A DNA stretch of 64,000 nucleotides from Bacteroidaceae bacterium (GCA_017448965.1 JAFSKK010000049.1:1-64000); one strand, 5' to 3'; shown: positions 33,463-42,492, numbered from the stretch's first letter. Translations and numbers: made by a program. Notes: generated by a model from the letters alone, not told the origin.

Positions 33463-33587
33463 GGATACAGAATCAGTACCGCGCCACTTTTTATCACATA
33501 TTAACGATATTTAACGCTATAGGCTATCACATTTTCAGCAAAGCCTACGTATATATAAATATAGAACAACTAACAAAACAAGGAAAT

Positions 33588-34880
33588 ATGAATAAGAAAA
33601 TCATCACCACCCTCCTGCTTGCGCTTGTCGCAATAACAGGGCAGGCACAAGTGAAATGCCACATTGAAGGCAAGTTTGTTGATAACAAATGGGGCGATGA
33701 GGTTGTCATCTGCAAGAGAGGAACAGACCTGCGCGTCAATGATGCACCAGAATTGCACTACAAGGCCGTGAATGGTCGCTTCGAGTGCGACATTGAAACG
33801 GATGTTCCTGAAATGTACGAGGTCATACCCTATAAACAGTATGTAGAGACCGCAAGTTATTATTATGGATGGTTCCTTGTGGAGAACGGAACGGTAAGGA
33901 TAGAAATCTACGGCGACAAGTCTCCAAAGATAGAGAGTACAGGCGACGAAGGCCGATTGCATCAAGCGATGGATAGCGTTGCAGGTGTTCGTTTCCGTAA
34001 CGAAATGGAGAGGATAAACCGCGAGTTGGAAGAACACAAAGAAAAATACTTCAAACCCGAATTCCTGTCACTCATGCAGATAGCGGAGAATCTTGACAGA
34101 GAGAGTCTGCCCAAGGCATACGTTGACAGCATTGAGCATGTAATGGATTTCTACTATGACAACGAGCGCGAGAGTTACACAGATGAAGGTTGGCAGTTGT
34201 TCCAGCGTGCCAATAGTTTAGACAGCCTCAGTTATCCGTTCCGGTCAGAATACTATGCCGAACATCCCATGCTGTGGGCTTATTACCACGTGTTGCAGTC
34301 TATCGAAATGCTCAAATTTGCAAACGTATACCATCATTTCGATGCCACTCCCCATGAGCAAATGGTCGCACTCTACGAATCAAAACTATACAATTTGTAC
34401 AAGGGTCATCCCATTCACGAGCAGATTACCACAGCCTTGACTGCCCTTCGCTTTCAGCCTGGTAAGCCCTACATCGACTACAATGTCCGCAACACCGATG
34501 GTCAAATCGTTCCCATTTCCTCACTCATCCGAGGAAAGGTTGCTCTCATTGACCTCTGGGCATCGTGGTGTGGTCCCTGCCGTCGGCACAGCAAGGCCAT
34601 GATTCCCGTCTATGAACGATATAAGGATAAGGGATTCACGGTCGTTGCCATTGCCCGTGAACGCAAGCGAGAGGATATGGAAAACGCAGCGAAGAAAGAC
34701 GGCTATCCTTGGCAGAGCCTCTTGGAACTGAACGACGAAAACGATGTGTGGCGCAAAAACGGAGCCGGCAATGGCGGAGGTGCCATGTTCCTCATCGACC
34801 GTGACGGCACCATTCTCTCCACCTCTACGGATGCAGAAGAACTGGAACCCATCATCAAGAAAGCACTGAATATTGAATAA
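33588..34880 (+). CDS. Secreted thioredoxin-like (TlpA/AhpC-TSA) protein
   Basis: 430 residues. A signal peptide (MNKKIITTLLLALVAITGQA) leads into a long N-terminal region of unknown fold (about 21-290) and a C-terminal thioredoxin domain with the redox motif LIDLWASWCGPCRRHSKAM at about residues 320-338. Domain order matches Bacteroidetes periplasmic thiol:disulfide proteins. Substrate unknown. The ATG at 33588 is chosen because it begins the signal peptide; the upstream open frame is not conserved-looking. A broken paralogue follows after three bases. Confidence 0.85.
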   Translation: MNKKIITTLLLALVAITGQAQVKCHIEGKFVDNKWGDEVVICKRGTDLRVNDAPELHYKAVNGRFECDIETDVPEMYEVIPYKQYVETASYYYGWFLVENGTVRIEIYGDKSPKIESTGDEGRLHQAMDSVAGVRFRNEMERINRELEEHKEKYFKPEFLSLMQIAENLDRESLPKAYVDSIEHVMDFYYDNERESYTDEGWQLFQRANSLDSLSYPFRSEYYAEHPMLWAYYHVLQSIEMLKFANVYHHFDATPHEQMVALYESKLYNLYKGHPIHEQITTALTALRFQPGKPYIDYNVRNTDGQIVPISSLIRGKVALIDLWASWCGPCRRHSKAMIPVYERYKDKGFTVVAIARERKREDMENAAKKDGYPWQSLLELNDENDVWRKNGAGNGGGAMFLIDRDGTILSTSTDAEELEPIIKKALNIE

Positions 34881-34883
34881 AAC

Positions 34884-35437
34884 ATGAATAAGCAAACCAT
34901 CATCACCCTCTTGCTTGCGCTTGTCACGCTGACAGGATGGGCAAAGGAGAAAGCAATAGTGTGGGAGCAGCCCACCACAGAATATGGAACCAGTTATGGC
35001 GATGGATTCTTCAACCTTGCCCTCGATGTGACGAAGGTGGAGTTGAAGGAGACGGAGACGGTGGTATATACCACGGCTATGCTGCGTTCGTCCTGCTCGA
35101 CATCTGGGGCACATGGTGCGCTCCCTGCAAGGAAGCTCTCTCCCACTCTACCGAAGAATATGCAAGGCTGAAAGACTATGACATCGAGTTCCTCTATCTG
35201 GCCAACCAGAGCCCTCAAGAATCGTGGGAGAACGTCATCAAGGAATACAACGTAAGCGGTGACAACGTAGCTCACTACAACCTCCCTGCATTGCAGCAGA
35301 ATGCCATCGAGCGACACCTCGACGTACACAGTTTCCCCACCTACAAACTCTTCAACCGTGAAGGCCATCTGCTGGATCTGGAAATAGATGCCCGCAACCT
35401 TGACGAACTGGCAGGCCTATTAGAGCAGATGGAATAA
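34884..35437 (+). pseudogene. Thioredoxin-like gene with frameshift and internal deletion
   Basis: The start (MNKQTIITLLLALVTLTGWA and about 45 more residues, to VVYTTAMLR) is read in one frame, while the thioredoxin part (FVLLDIWGTWCAPCKEALSH through to DELAGLLEQME, stop at 35437) is in another. The switch lies near 35080. The region between signal peptide and thioredoxin domain is only about 55 residues, far shorter than in comparable proteins, so a deletion accompanies the frameshift. The signal peptide resembles that of the upstream intact paralogue. Programmed frameshifting is unlikely because no slippery heptamer is seen. Confidence 0.75.
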
Positions 35438-35486
35438 ACCCTACTGACATAAAAGAAGAAAGTCCTAAACGACTCTTTCATTACCC

Positions 35487-35561
35487 CTAAACCGACGTCC
35501 CCGATGTCGGTCAACCGATGTCCCCGATGTCGGTTGACCGATGTCGGGGACGTCGGTTTAG
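35487..35561. repeat. Three-unit 23-bp palindromic array, copy 1
   Basis: Units begin at 35492, 35515 and 35538, each a 19-bp quasi-palindrome (CCGACGTCCCCGATGTCGG and variants) plus a four-base linker. CTAAACC and GGTTTAG close the 75-bp hairpin. The same structure with point changes is at 50206-50280, and both are followed by GAGGCTGTGGAAG. The gap 35438-35719 holds this and a promoter. Confidence 0.92.
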
Positions 35562-35655
35562 AGGCTGTGGAAGCACCTCATCAGAGACTTTGCCCCGAAG
35601 CCATCGGAGGCAATGCCGTAAAACCACACAGGGCAATGAGTTTATCGGTGGAAAA

Positions 35656-35687
35656 TTTGGCGAATAGGGGGATTAGTCGTACCTTTG
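35656..35687 (+). promoter_or_regulatory. Complete promoter upstream of the truncated Bro-N gene
   Basis: TTTG (35656-35659), a 20-base spacer, TACCTTTG (35680-35687). A perfect consensus match, 32 bases before the ATG at 35720. Confidence 0.75.
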
Positions 35688-35719
35688 CAACCAATTGTTT
35701 ACTGATGTAAATCATCAAG

Positions 35720-36001
35720 ATGATGGACGAGAATTTTGCCATACAACTCTTCGAGGGCAAGAAGGTGCGCCTTGTGTGGGATGCGGAACAGGAAAAATAC
35801 TATTTCGCCGTGGCGGATATTGTGCAAGTGCTGACGGACAGTACAGATGTCAAGCAGTATATCAAGCGGATGCGAGCACGTGACACAGAACTCAACTTCA
35901 GGTGGGGTACAATTTGTACCCCTACTCGCATGATGGCTGTCGACGGGAAGATATACAAGACTCAAGCCGCTGATTTAGAAGGTTCTTCCGCTAACGAATA
36001 A
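35720..36001 (+). pseudogene. Truncated Bro-N (antirepressor-like) gene
   Basis: 93 residues. The Bro-N type start is clear (MMDENFAIQLFEGKKVRLVW, then YYFAVADIVQVLTDSTDVKQ), extending to GKIYKTQAADLEG. Full-length relatives in Bacteroidetes continue with a helical DNA-binding-associated region, whereas this frame ends in an unrelated SSANE and stop. Bro-N domains are found in phage antirepressors and related mobile-element proteins. The intact promoter suggests that a short product may still be made. Confidence 0.65.
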
Positions 36002-36038
36002 AAAACCATCATAAGATGAAAAAAGCAAATAGAAGAAT

Positions 36039-37010
36039 ATGATTTACAGATACAGCGGACGGTCGGGGGTGCAACTCCCGGTGCTAAGCCTGGGGCTTTG
36101 GCACAATTTTGGTAGTGTGGATGACTTTTCGGTGGCCACACAGATGGTGGTGAGGGCGTTCGATGCGGGCATCTGCCACTTCGACTTGGCGAACAACTAT
36201 GGGCCTGTGCCGGGGTCGGCTGAGACGAACTTCGGCAGGATTCTGAAGAATCAGCTGGCGAGCCATCGCGATGAGATGTTCATCTCGTCGAAGGCGGGAC
36301 ATGAGATGTGGCCAGGGGTGTATGGCGGCAACAGTAGCCGCAAGAACCTGATGGCCAGTTGTGACCAGAGCCTCAAACGGACAGGGTTGGACTATTTCGA
36401 CATCTTCTACAGCCATCGCTACGACGGTGTGACCCCCATCGAGGAGACCATGCAGGCACTCATTGACCTGGTGCGTCAGGGCAAGGCACTCTATGTGGGC
36501 ATCTCCAAGTATCCCCCAGCGTTGCAACAGCAATGCTACGACATCTTGAAGGAAGCGCACGTGCCGTGTTTGCTCTCCCAGTACCGTTGTTCGATGTTCG
36601 ATCCTAAGGCCAAGAACAATAACTTTCAGTTGGCTGCTGACAATGGTAGCGGCATCATCTGCTTCTCCCCATTGGCACAGGGCTTGTTGACGGGTAAGTA
36701 CAACAACGGCATCCCAGAAGGAAGCCGTGCTGCTCGGAGTACAGGATTCTTGCAGCAGGAGCAGGTGACTCCCGAACGTGTGGAGGCCGTCAAGAAACTT
36801 GCTGTCATCGCTCAAGAACGCAGACAAAGCATTGCCCAGATGGCTCTTGCTTGGGTGCTCAGTGATGAACGTGTCACAAGTTGTATCATCGGCACTTCGT
36901 CGGTGATGCAGTTGGAGAACAATCTGGAAACGCTTCAGAACTTGACGTTCTGTGAGGAAGAAATGCAGTGCATTGACAACATCATAAACAATCCCAAACT
37001 ATGGTTCTGA
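36039..37010 (+). CDS. Aldo/keto reductase, YghZ-like
   Basis: 323 residues, TIM-barrel NADPH-dependent reductase. The tetrad residues are visible: Asp and Tyr in HFDLANNYGP, Lys in FISSKAGHEMWPG and His in DIFYSHRYDG. The GHEMWPGVYGGNSSRKNL segment and overall layout match the L-glyceraldehyde-3-phosphate reductase (YghZ/Gpr) subgroup, which also detoxifies methylglyoxal. The stop codon overlaps the next gene start by one base (TGATG), so the two are translationally coupled. Confidence 0.9.
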   Translation: MIYRYSGRSGVQLPVLSLGLWHNFGSVDDFSVATQMVVRAFDAGICHFDLANNYGPVPGSAETNFGRILKNQLASHRDEMFISSKAGHEMWPGVYGGNSSRKNLMASCDQSLKRTGLDYFDIFYSHRYDGVTPIEETMQALIDLVRQGKALYVGISKYPPALQQQCYDILKEAHVPCLLSQYRCSMFDPKAKNNNFQLAADNGSGIICFSPLAQGLLTGKYNNGIPEGSRAARSTGFLQQEQVTPERVEAVKKLAVIAQERRQSIAQMALAWVLSDERVTSCIIGTSSVMQLENNLETLQNLTFCEEEMQCIDNIINNPKLWF

Positions 37011-37531
37011 TGAAGAAACTCCCCATCTTACTCATATCGCTGCTCATGCTCACAGCATGCTCCGATGACCCTAAATACTCCAATGAGAACCCAGTGCAGT
37101 GTCTATTCAACCCTTTGCAATACACGGAACTCAACCTTGTCATAGGGAATATAGGACAATACATGACCCTCCGAAAATCTTCGTCTAAAATCGTGATGAC
37201 AAGTGCCTCCAGTTCCACTACTTACAACCTTGATGCCACGCAGAAATATTTTGAATATGGATTAGGTGGGCTGATTGTGGGTACCACTTATGACCAAGAA
37301 CTTGTCGTGTATGACTTGGCCTGTCCGAACTGTAACAGGGCAAACTACCGTCTTGTCCTTTCTGATGATGGGTTTGCCACATGTCCCAACAGTAAATGTG
37401 GAATCAAATATAATCTCAACTACCCGAAGATGTCGCCGGAAGTGCCGGAAGGATGCATCCATGAAAAGCCCAGGGTGCTTTTCCAATACAGAGTTATATT
37501 TGATGGAACCTACGTTCGAATCTGGAACTAA
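37010..37531 (+). CDS. Lipoprotein with two CxxC-type cysteine pairs
   Basis: 173 residues. A lipoprotein signal (KKLPILLISLLMLTACSDD) has its lipidated Cys at about residue 16. The mature part contains LACPNCNRANYRLVL and ATCPNSKCGIKYNL, a zinc-ribbon-like or Rieske-like arrangement without conserved His. Similar small lipoproteins occur in Bacteroidetes without known function. The ATG at 37010 is chosen because it gives a compact lipoprotein signal and overlaps the reductase stop by one base. The flippase gene begins directly at its stop codon. Confidence 0.75.
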   Translation: MKKLPILLISLLMLTACSDDPKYSNENPVQCLFNPLQYTELNLVIGNIGQYMTLRKSSSKIVMTSASSSTTYNLDATQKYFEYGLGGLIVGTTYDQELVVYDLACPNCNRANYRLVLSDDGFATCPNSKCGIKYNLNYPKMSPEVPEGCIHEKPRVLFQYRVIFDGTYVRIWN

Positions 37532-39019
37532 ATGGCTACCACTAACCTGAAGGAAAAGACGGCTCGTGGCTTCTTTTGGGGAGCCTTGAACAACGGAGCC
37601 ATGCAGGTGTTGAACGCGGTGTTCGGCATCGTCTTGGCACGTAAGTTGGATCAGTCGGATTATGGTCTGATTGGCATGCTCACCATCTTCACGCTGGTTG
37701 CCACCTCCCTGCAAGACAGTGGGTTTGTCACGGCGCTGACCAACAAGCGTGATGCCACTCATCACGACTACAACGCTGTCTTCTGGTTCAACATCATCGT
37801 GTCCCTTCTGCTGTACATTCTCTTTTTCTTTTGTGCACCCTTCATCTCGGACTTCTTCAACGAGCCTATCCTCACAGGTCTGTCCCGTTACTACTTCCTG
37901 GGTTTCTTCATAGCTTCCTTCAACATTGTGCCACGTGCCATCCTGTTCCGGCAACTAAAGCAACGGGAACTCGCTATCATGGGACTTTCTTCCATGCTCG
38001 TTTCTGGTATTGTCGGCATCATCATGGCTTACAATGACATGGCTTACTGGGGTCTTGCCACTCAGACGCTTACGTTCAACGTCATGATCAGCATCCTCAG
38101 TTGGGTGCTGTCGGGATGGAGACCAACGTTCTCCTTCACCTTCGCTCCTATCCGCGAGATGTTTCCATTCTCTTGCAAGATGCTCATTACCAACATCTTC
38201 AATCAGGTTAATAACAACATCTTCTCCGTCGTGCTCGGCAAGATTTACACCAAGGTGGAGGTGGGCACCTACACCCAGGCTAACAAGTGGAACACAATGG
38301 GTGCTTCCACCATCACAGGCATGGTGCAAGGGGTGGCACAACCCACCTTCGTGCAAGTGGGGGATGACTTGGAAAGGTTGAGACGTGCTTTCTCGAAGAT
38401 GCTACGCTTCACTTGCTTCATCTCCTTCCCCGTGATGTTTGGTCTTTCGCTCGTGGCGCCTGAGTTTATCGTGGTGCTTATCAAAGAGAAGTGGTTGCCC
38501 TCTGCCCATCTGATGCAAATTCTCTGCATCGGTGGAGCCTTCCTTCCCATTGCCACACTCTATTTCAACCTGATTATCTCGCGTGGCAAGTCCGATGTGT
38601 ATATGTGGAACGTCATAGCACAAGGCTGCTCCATCCTTGGTGCTATCTTGATGATACATGCACTGAACAGTTGCTTCCCTTCTTCTCTACTGTCCATTTT
38701 CCGATCTCCGATTGACCTCATGGTCGTCGCCTATGTTGCCATCGTCATTCTTTGGACAGGCATTTGGCATCGTTTTCTTTATCAGGAAATCCGATACCCC
38801 TTCGTGGCTGCGCTGAAAGATATCCTTCCCTTCCTTCTCGTCGCTGCTGCCACGATGGTCATCACCTACTTCGCCACTTGTTGGATAGAGCATCTTGTCC
38901 TTTTGCTGGTTGCCCGTATCCTTCTTGCCTCCATCATTTATCTTGGTACGCTCTGGCTGCTTGGCGCAAAGATTCTCAAAGAAAGCGTCAGCTATTTACT
39001 GAAAAAGAACCCTGAATAA
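37532..39019 (+). CDS. Oligosaccharide flippase (Wzx / MOP superfamily)
   Basis: 495 residues with about 12-14 membrane helices. The start KTARGFFWGALNNGAMQVLN and LARKLDQSDYGLIGMLTIFT are typical of polysaccharide translocases that flip lipid-linked oligosaccharides across the inner membrane. It begins with no spacer after the lipoprotein gene. No glycosyltransferase cluster is next to it, so its substrate cannot be inferred. It is convergent with the esterase gene, whose stop is 13 bases away. Confidence 0.92.
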   Translation: MATTNLKEKTARGFFWGALNNGAMQVLNAVFGIVLARKLDQSDYGLIGMLTIFTLVATSLQDSGFVTALTNKRDATHHDYNAVFWFNIIVSLLLYILFFFCAPFISDFFNEPILTGLSRYYFLGFFIASFNIVPRAILFRQLKQRELAIMGLSSMLVSGIVGIIMAYNDMAYWGLATQTLTFNVMISILSWVLSGWRPTFSFTFAPIREMFPFSCKMLITNIFNQVNNNIFSVVLGKIYTKVEVGTYTQANKWNTMGASTITGMVQGVAQPTFVQVGDDLERLRRAFSKMLRFTCFISFPVMFGLSLVAPEFIVVLIKEKWLPSAHLMQILCIGGAFLPIATLYFNLIISRGKSDVYMWNVIAQGCSILGAILMIHALNSCFPSSLLSIFRSPIDLMVVAYVAIVILWTGIWHRFLYQEIRYPFVAALKDILPFLLVAAATMVITYFATCWIEHLVLLLVARILLASIIYLGTLWLLGAKILKESVSYLLKKNPE

Positions 39020-39032
39020 AAAGGGTAGTGGC

Positions 39033-40343
39033 TTATCTCACAAAGGTCTTTTTGCCGTTGATAAGGTAGATTCCTCGCTTCAGAGGGTGGTTGTCGTCCA
39101 CCACAATCTGGCGACCTTGCAAGTCGTAGACGAATTTCACGTTCATTTTCGCTGTGGCTGGTTGAATGTCCTTGATGTCTGTGGAGGGGCCTGGTACCTC
39201 GATGGTGATAGGTATCAGGTGCTCTTCGCCGAGGAAATCTGTCACCTTGGCAGTGACGATGCCCGATGTGCCTTTCTTGCCAGCTCTGGCTTTGCCGTTT
39301 ATCATCATGAAGTCCGTGCTGCTGAAAGCTTCGACCTCCATCTCCTCGCGATGTCCATCGGTGAAGGTGCACCACAATGCTTGGGGCAGGGTCACAAAAG
39401 TGTTGGCTTTGGCTGTGATGACGGTTTCGTCGAAGCTCTTGGGAGTGAAAAATTTCTTCAGGTTGTTGGGCAGGTTGTAGTCAGGATCCTTGCGCACGTC
39501 ACGGCCCATCACTTTCAGTGCTTCAACGGCATAGCGTTTGCCGAAGATGCGGTAACCGGCGGCTGAAAAGTGCCAAGGGTCGGAACCGTTGCCAGGAACA
39601 TTTTTGCTGCTGACCACATGAGCCGTGGGGATGACTTCGGGCACCTTGGCCACGACAGTGTTGTGGTACTCGCAACCTCCGCCCATGTCCTGGCGCTCAG
39701 TCTCACCCACGAACAAGGGCACGTCGGCTGCTTGCAAGCCTAAGTCTGTCAGCATGTCGTTGTAGATTTTCTTCACCATATTTGGCCAGTTGGGATCACC
39801 GCAGTTGGAACAGCCCTGATGCAGCAGAATGCCTTTGATGACACCTTTTTCTTGAGCGAGCTTTGCCATGTCGATGAGGCGTCCATAGGGGTTGCCCCCA
39901 TAATACATATTGGCCAAAGAAACCCACCATTCTGTGGGGTTGTCATCCATCTTCTTCAGATACCTGTCTTTGTCAAACATCTCAATGGGACTACCACCCA
40001 TTGCGACGGCGATGACCCCAATTTTCACGTCGGAAGGCATGGCTGCCACCATCGTGCGTCCAAAGTAGTCGGCCATGCCCAATTTGCCATTAGGGCTGAC
40101 GATGGGACAGGAGGCTTTGTACCAATTGCCTAACGTGCGATTGGGATTGGTGAAGTTGGTGGTCGCCAACATTCGGAAACGGCTGTCAACAGACAGGTTG
40201 TCCACTGTCTCCCATTGGGCGTTACCCTCCATGTTCGACTGTCCGAAACAGAGATAGATGTGGAAATTAGGGTCGACTTGTGCATGAGCACCCAGCCCTG
40301 CCATGAACAGCATAAGTGCTGTGAGTAGAGATTTCATATTCAT
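39033..40343 (-). CDS. Secreted sialate O-acetylesterase-type esterase (SASA) with T9SS-like tail
   Basis: 436 residues. A signal peptide (MNMKSLLTALMLFMAGLGAHA) is followed by an SGNH/SASA esterase domain with the nucleophile motif IYLCFGQSNMEGNAQ. Later parts GVIAVAMGGSPIEMF and SDPWHFSAAGYRIFGKRYA contain the Gly block and the catalytic His. A beta domain follows (about 290-390), and the end (LKRGIYLINGKKTFVR) resembles a T9SS type A sorting tail. It probably removes acetyl groups from glycans (host or plant). The ATG at 40343 is preferred; 40337 is an alternative. Confidence 0.88.
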   Translation of the reverse strand: MNMKSLLTALMLFMAGLGAHAQVDPNFHIYLCFGQSNMEGNAQWETVDNLSVDSRFRMLATTNFTNPNRTLGNWYKASCPIVSPNGKLGMADYFGRTMVAAMPSDVKIGVIAVAMGGSPIEMFDKDRYLKKMDDNPTEWWVSLANMYYGGNPYGRLIDMAKLAQEKGVIKGILLHQGCSNCGDPNWPNMVKKIYNDMLTDLGLQAADVPLFVGETERQDMGGGCEYHNTVVAKVPEVIPTAHVVSSKNVPGNGSDPWHFSAAGYRIFGKRYAVEALKVMGRDVRKDPDYNLPNNLKKFFTPKSFDETVITAKANTFVTLPQALWCTFTDGHREEMEVEAFSSTDFMMINGKARAGKKGTSGIVTAKVTDFLGEEHLIPITIEVPGPSTDIKDIQPATAKMNVKFVYDLQGRQIVVDDNHPLKRGIYLINGKKTFVR

Positions 40344-40373
40344 ATAATAGATGTTATAGTTGCTTCTGGGCTG

Positions 40374-40381
40374 CAAAGGTA
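40374..40381 (-). promoter_or_regulatory. -7 element of the esterase promoter
   Basis: The minus strand reads TACCTTTG, 30 bases before the esterase start. It lies within the gap after the GH43 gene, so the esterase can be transcribed on its own. Confidence 0.65.
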
Positions 40382-40417
40382 CGGCTGTTTGCAGATATAG
40401 TCAACAAAAAGAGCCAT

Positions 40418-41410
40418 TTATGGCTTTATTCCCTCCCAAACCTCTCTCCAAGGGATGGTCATGCGGTCTGTCTTCTTGTCAATCTCGATGGGTAGCCAGA
40501 AATAACGGCTGTCGGATAGATTTCTGGGGTGCCATTCGTCGAAAAGGGCGATGAAGCGGTCTTTAAGCGGCAGGACAAAGGTGCTCTGTCCCATATATGT
40601 CTTATCGCCATTTTCGCTGACACACGGGTTGCCCAGCATCGTCCATTCGCCCATGATTGAGTCAGCCACGGCAATGTCAGCCTTGTTGGGAGCCCATCCG
40701 GTGCAACCGCTGGAGAGTAGGTAATATTTACCTTTATACTTGAACACGGCAGGGGCTTCGCGCGACATGCCGATGAGGGCGCGTTTGTAGGTGCCATCAC
40801 ACTTCAGGTAGTCGGGTGTGAGGCGGTTGATGTGAAGCGTCTGATTCTCTTCTGACGAGCAGATTTGGTAGGCTGTGCCATCATCGTCGACGAAGAGTGT
40901 CTGGTCACGGCTCATACCTCCGTTAGGACGGAAACTACCGAGATACTTGAAGGGCCCCGTGGGTGTCTTGCTCACTGCCACTCCAGCACAAGCCTTCGAG
41001 TAGTCAGCACTTTCGGCATGCACCCACATGACAAACTGCTTCGTCTTCTTGTTGTAAATGACCTTCGGGCGTTCGATGACCTTTGAGGGATGCAGGTCGC
41101 TGTTTCTGTCGTTAGGCTCTGGCGGCAGCACGACACCCTCAAACTTCCATGTGAGCAGATCTTTGCTGCTGTAGCAGTTCACACCGCCCATGATGACACG
41201 CTCAATGTGTGAAGTGGGGTCTTGCGAGGTGAAGCCACCCTTGTTTTCACCATACCAGTAATAGGTGTTCTTGTACTTCATGATGCCAGCGGCATGGGCA
41301 TTGATAAAGTTACCATCGGTGTCTTTCCACATGCCTTTTTGTGGAAGTTGGGCATGAACAAAGAGGATTCCTGATGCCCAAAGAATGAAAAGTGCTAATT
41401 TTTTCATCAT
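40418..41410 (-). CDS. GH43 family glycoside hydrolase, galactanase-like
   Basis: 330 residues. A signal peptide (about 1-21, ending FVHAQ) is followed by a five-bladed propeller typical of GH43. The N-terminal segment NFINAHAAGIMKYKNTYYWYG resembles the subgroup containing exo-beta-1,3-galactanases, which lack the usual N-terminal Asp. Action on galactan side chains is an inference. It pairs with the esterase just downstream as a possible glycan-degrading unit. Its promoter faces that of the flavodoxin gene. Confidence 0.85.
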   Translation of the reverse strand: MMKKLALFILWASGILFVHAQLPQKGMWKDTDGNFINAHAAGIMKYKNTYYWYGENKGGFTSQDPTSHIERVIMGGVNCYSSKDLLTWKFEGVVLPPEPNDRNSDLHPSKVIERPKVIYNKKTKQFVMWVHAESADYSKACAGVAVSKTPTGPFKYLGSFRPNGGMSRDQTLFVDDDGTAYQICSSEENQTLHINRLTPDYLKCDGTYKRALIGMSREAPAVFKYKGKYYLLSSGCTGWAPNKADIAVADSIMGEWTMLGNPCVSENGDKTYMGQSTFVLPLKDRFIALFDEWHPRNLSDSRYFWLPIEIDKKTDRMTIPWREVWEGIKP

Positions 41411-41482
41411 TGATAGGAGGTTTTTGGGGAACTTTTTCTTGTTTTCTGTATCCTAACTCTTGACAAAGCCACAAAAAAATTG

Positions 41483-41490
41483 TACCTTTG
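41483..41490 (+). promoter_or_regulatory. -7 element of the flavodoxin gene promoter
   Basis: TACCTTTG, with CTTG at 41459-41462 as a partial -33 element (20-base spacer). It lies 132 bases before the flavodoxin ATG, giving a long leader of about 125 nt. Confidence 0.6.
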
Positions 41491-41510
41491 CATCATGAAT
41501 GGGATGACTG

Positions 41511-41542
41511 CAAAGGTACAACTTTCCATCGAAGTCACCAAA
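41511..41542 (-). promoter_or_regulatory. Complete promoter of the GH43 gene, facing the flavodoxin promoter
   Basis: The minus strand reads TTTG (41539-41542), a 20-base spacer and TACCTTTG (41511-41518). It points toward the plus-strand -7 element 20 bases away, so the two start sites are head-on. Confidence 0.75.
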
Positions 41543-41621
41543 TTTTCCGAGTTATCTCTAATTTCAGGACAATCTTTTTCTGGACTGAAGCGATATGAAT
41601 AGAAACCAAATAGTATTTCTC

Positions 41622-42452
41622 ATGAAAAAATTTAGATGGATGTTGGCCATTGTGGCCGCAATGATGGCCGTGATTTCATGCGGTTCGCAGAAAGAGGCAC
41701 CCAAGGTGCTGGTTCTTTACTATTCCCAGACATCGAACACGAAAACGGTGGCTCAGGAGATTGCTACCCGCTTGAATGCTGATATCGAAGAGATTGTGCC
41801 TGTGAAGCCTTATGATGGGGACTTTCAGGCGACGATTGCACGTTGTGGGCAGGAGCGTGAACAGGGAATCATTCCAGACATTCAGCCGATAGCCGCCGAC
41901 ATCGCTAAATATGATGTTGTCTTCCTTGGCTATCCCATCTGGTTCGGTACTTATGCACCGCCCGTTGCCGCCTTCTTGGAAAAAGCGGACTTGAGCGGCA
42001 AGAAAGTCGTACCATTCTGTACCTTTGGCAGTGGTGGACTGGAATCCAGTGTGAAGGATCTGGCCGAGAAACAGCCCAAAGCGGAAATTCTTCCTGGTTA
42101 TGGGGTTCGTGCAGCACGTATGGCTGCGGTGCCAAAGGAGGTGGATCAGTTCTTGAAGGCTGGTGGCTTCATAGAAGGTGAATATACCCAGTTGGAGGAT
42201 TTCCCAGAGCAGCACCCTGCAAGTGAGGAAGAGGCTGCCATTTTTGATGCTGCGGTGGAGGGTTATCCAATGATTCATGCCAAGGCCTCGGCTGTTGCGT
42301 CTCGCACCATCCCAGGTGGCGTTGAATACTTGTTCTCTGCTGTTGATCTTCCTCGTGAAGGCAATCAGCCAGCACCTGCTACCGCAGAAATGAAGGTGTA
42401 TGTAACAGTGTTGGAGGGCGAGACGCCTGTGTTCACACAAGTCGTTAGATAG
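41622..42452 (+). CDS. Flavodoxin-domain lipoprotein
   Basis: 276 residues. A lipoprotein signal ends MAVISCGSQ. The flavodoxin fold has the FMN phosphate loop LVLYYSQTSNTKTVAQEIA at about residues 32-50, and VVFLGYPIWFGTYAPPVAAF and FCTFGSGGLESSV bind the flavin ring. A C-terminal extension of about 80 residues is not recognised. Flavodoxins are usually cytoplasmic, so a lipid-anchored extracytoplasmic one is notable, though such proteins exist in Bacteroidetes. An upstream ATG at 41595 would add nine residues before the signal. Confidence 0.8.
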   Translation: MKKFRWMLAIVAAMMAVISCGSQKEAPKVLVLYYSQTSNTKTVAQEIATRLNADIEEIVPVKPYDGDFQATIARCGQEREQGIIPDIQPIAADIAKYDVVFLGYPIWFGTYAPPVAAFLEKADLSGKKVVPFCTFGSGGLESSVKDLAEKQPKAEILPGYGVRAARMAAVPKEVDQFLKAGGFIEGEYTQLEDFPEQHPASEEEAAIFDAAVEGYPMIHAKASAVASRTIPGGVEYLFSAVDLPREGNQPAPATAEMKVYVTVLEGETPVFTQVVR

Positions 42453-42492
42453 GCTGCTTCTTCATTATAGAAATATAAAAAGTCCTTTTTAT

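Noticed and set aside
34884..35437. Programmed ribosomal frameshift in the second thioredoxin-like gene
   Set aside because: No slippery heptamer or stimulatory structure at the frame change, and an internal domain is missing as well.
35504..35710. Small open frame over the 23-bp array before the Bro-N gene
   Set aside because: The frame is produced by the palindromic array itself; the similar frame at 50163-50396 has the same origin.
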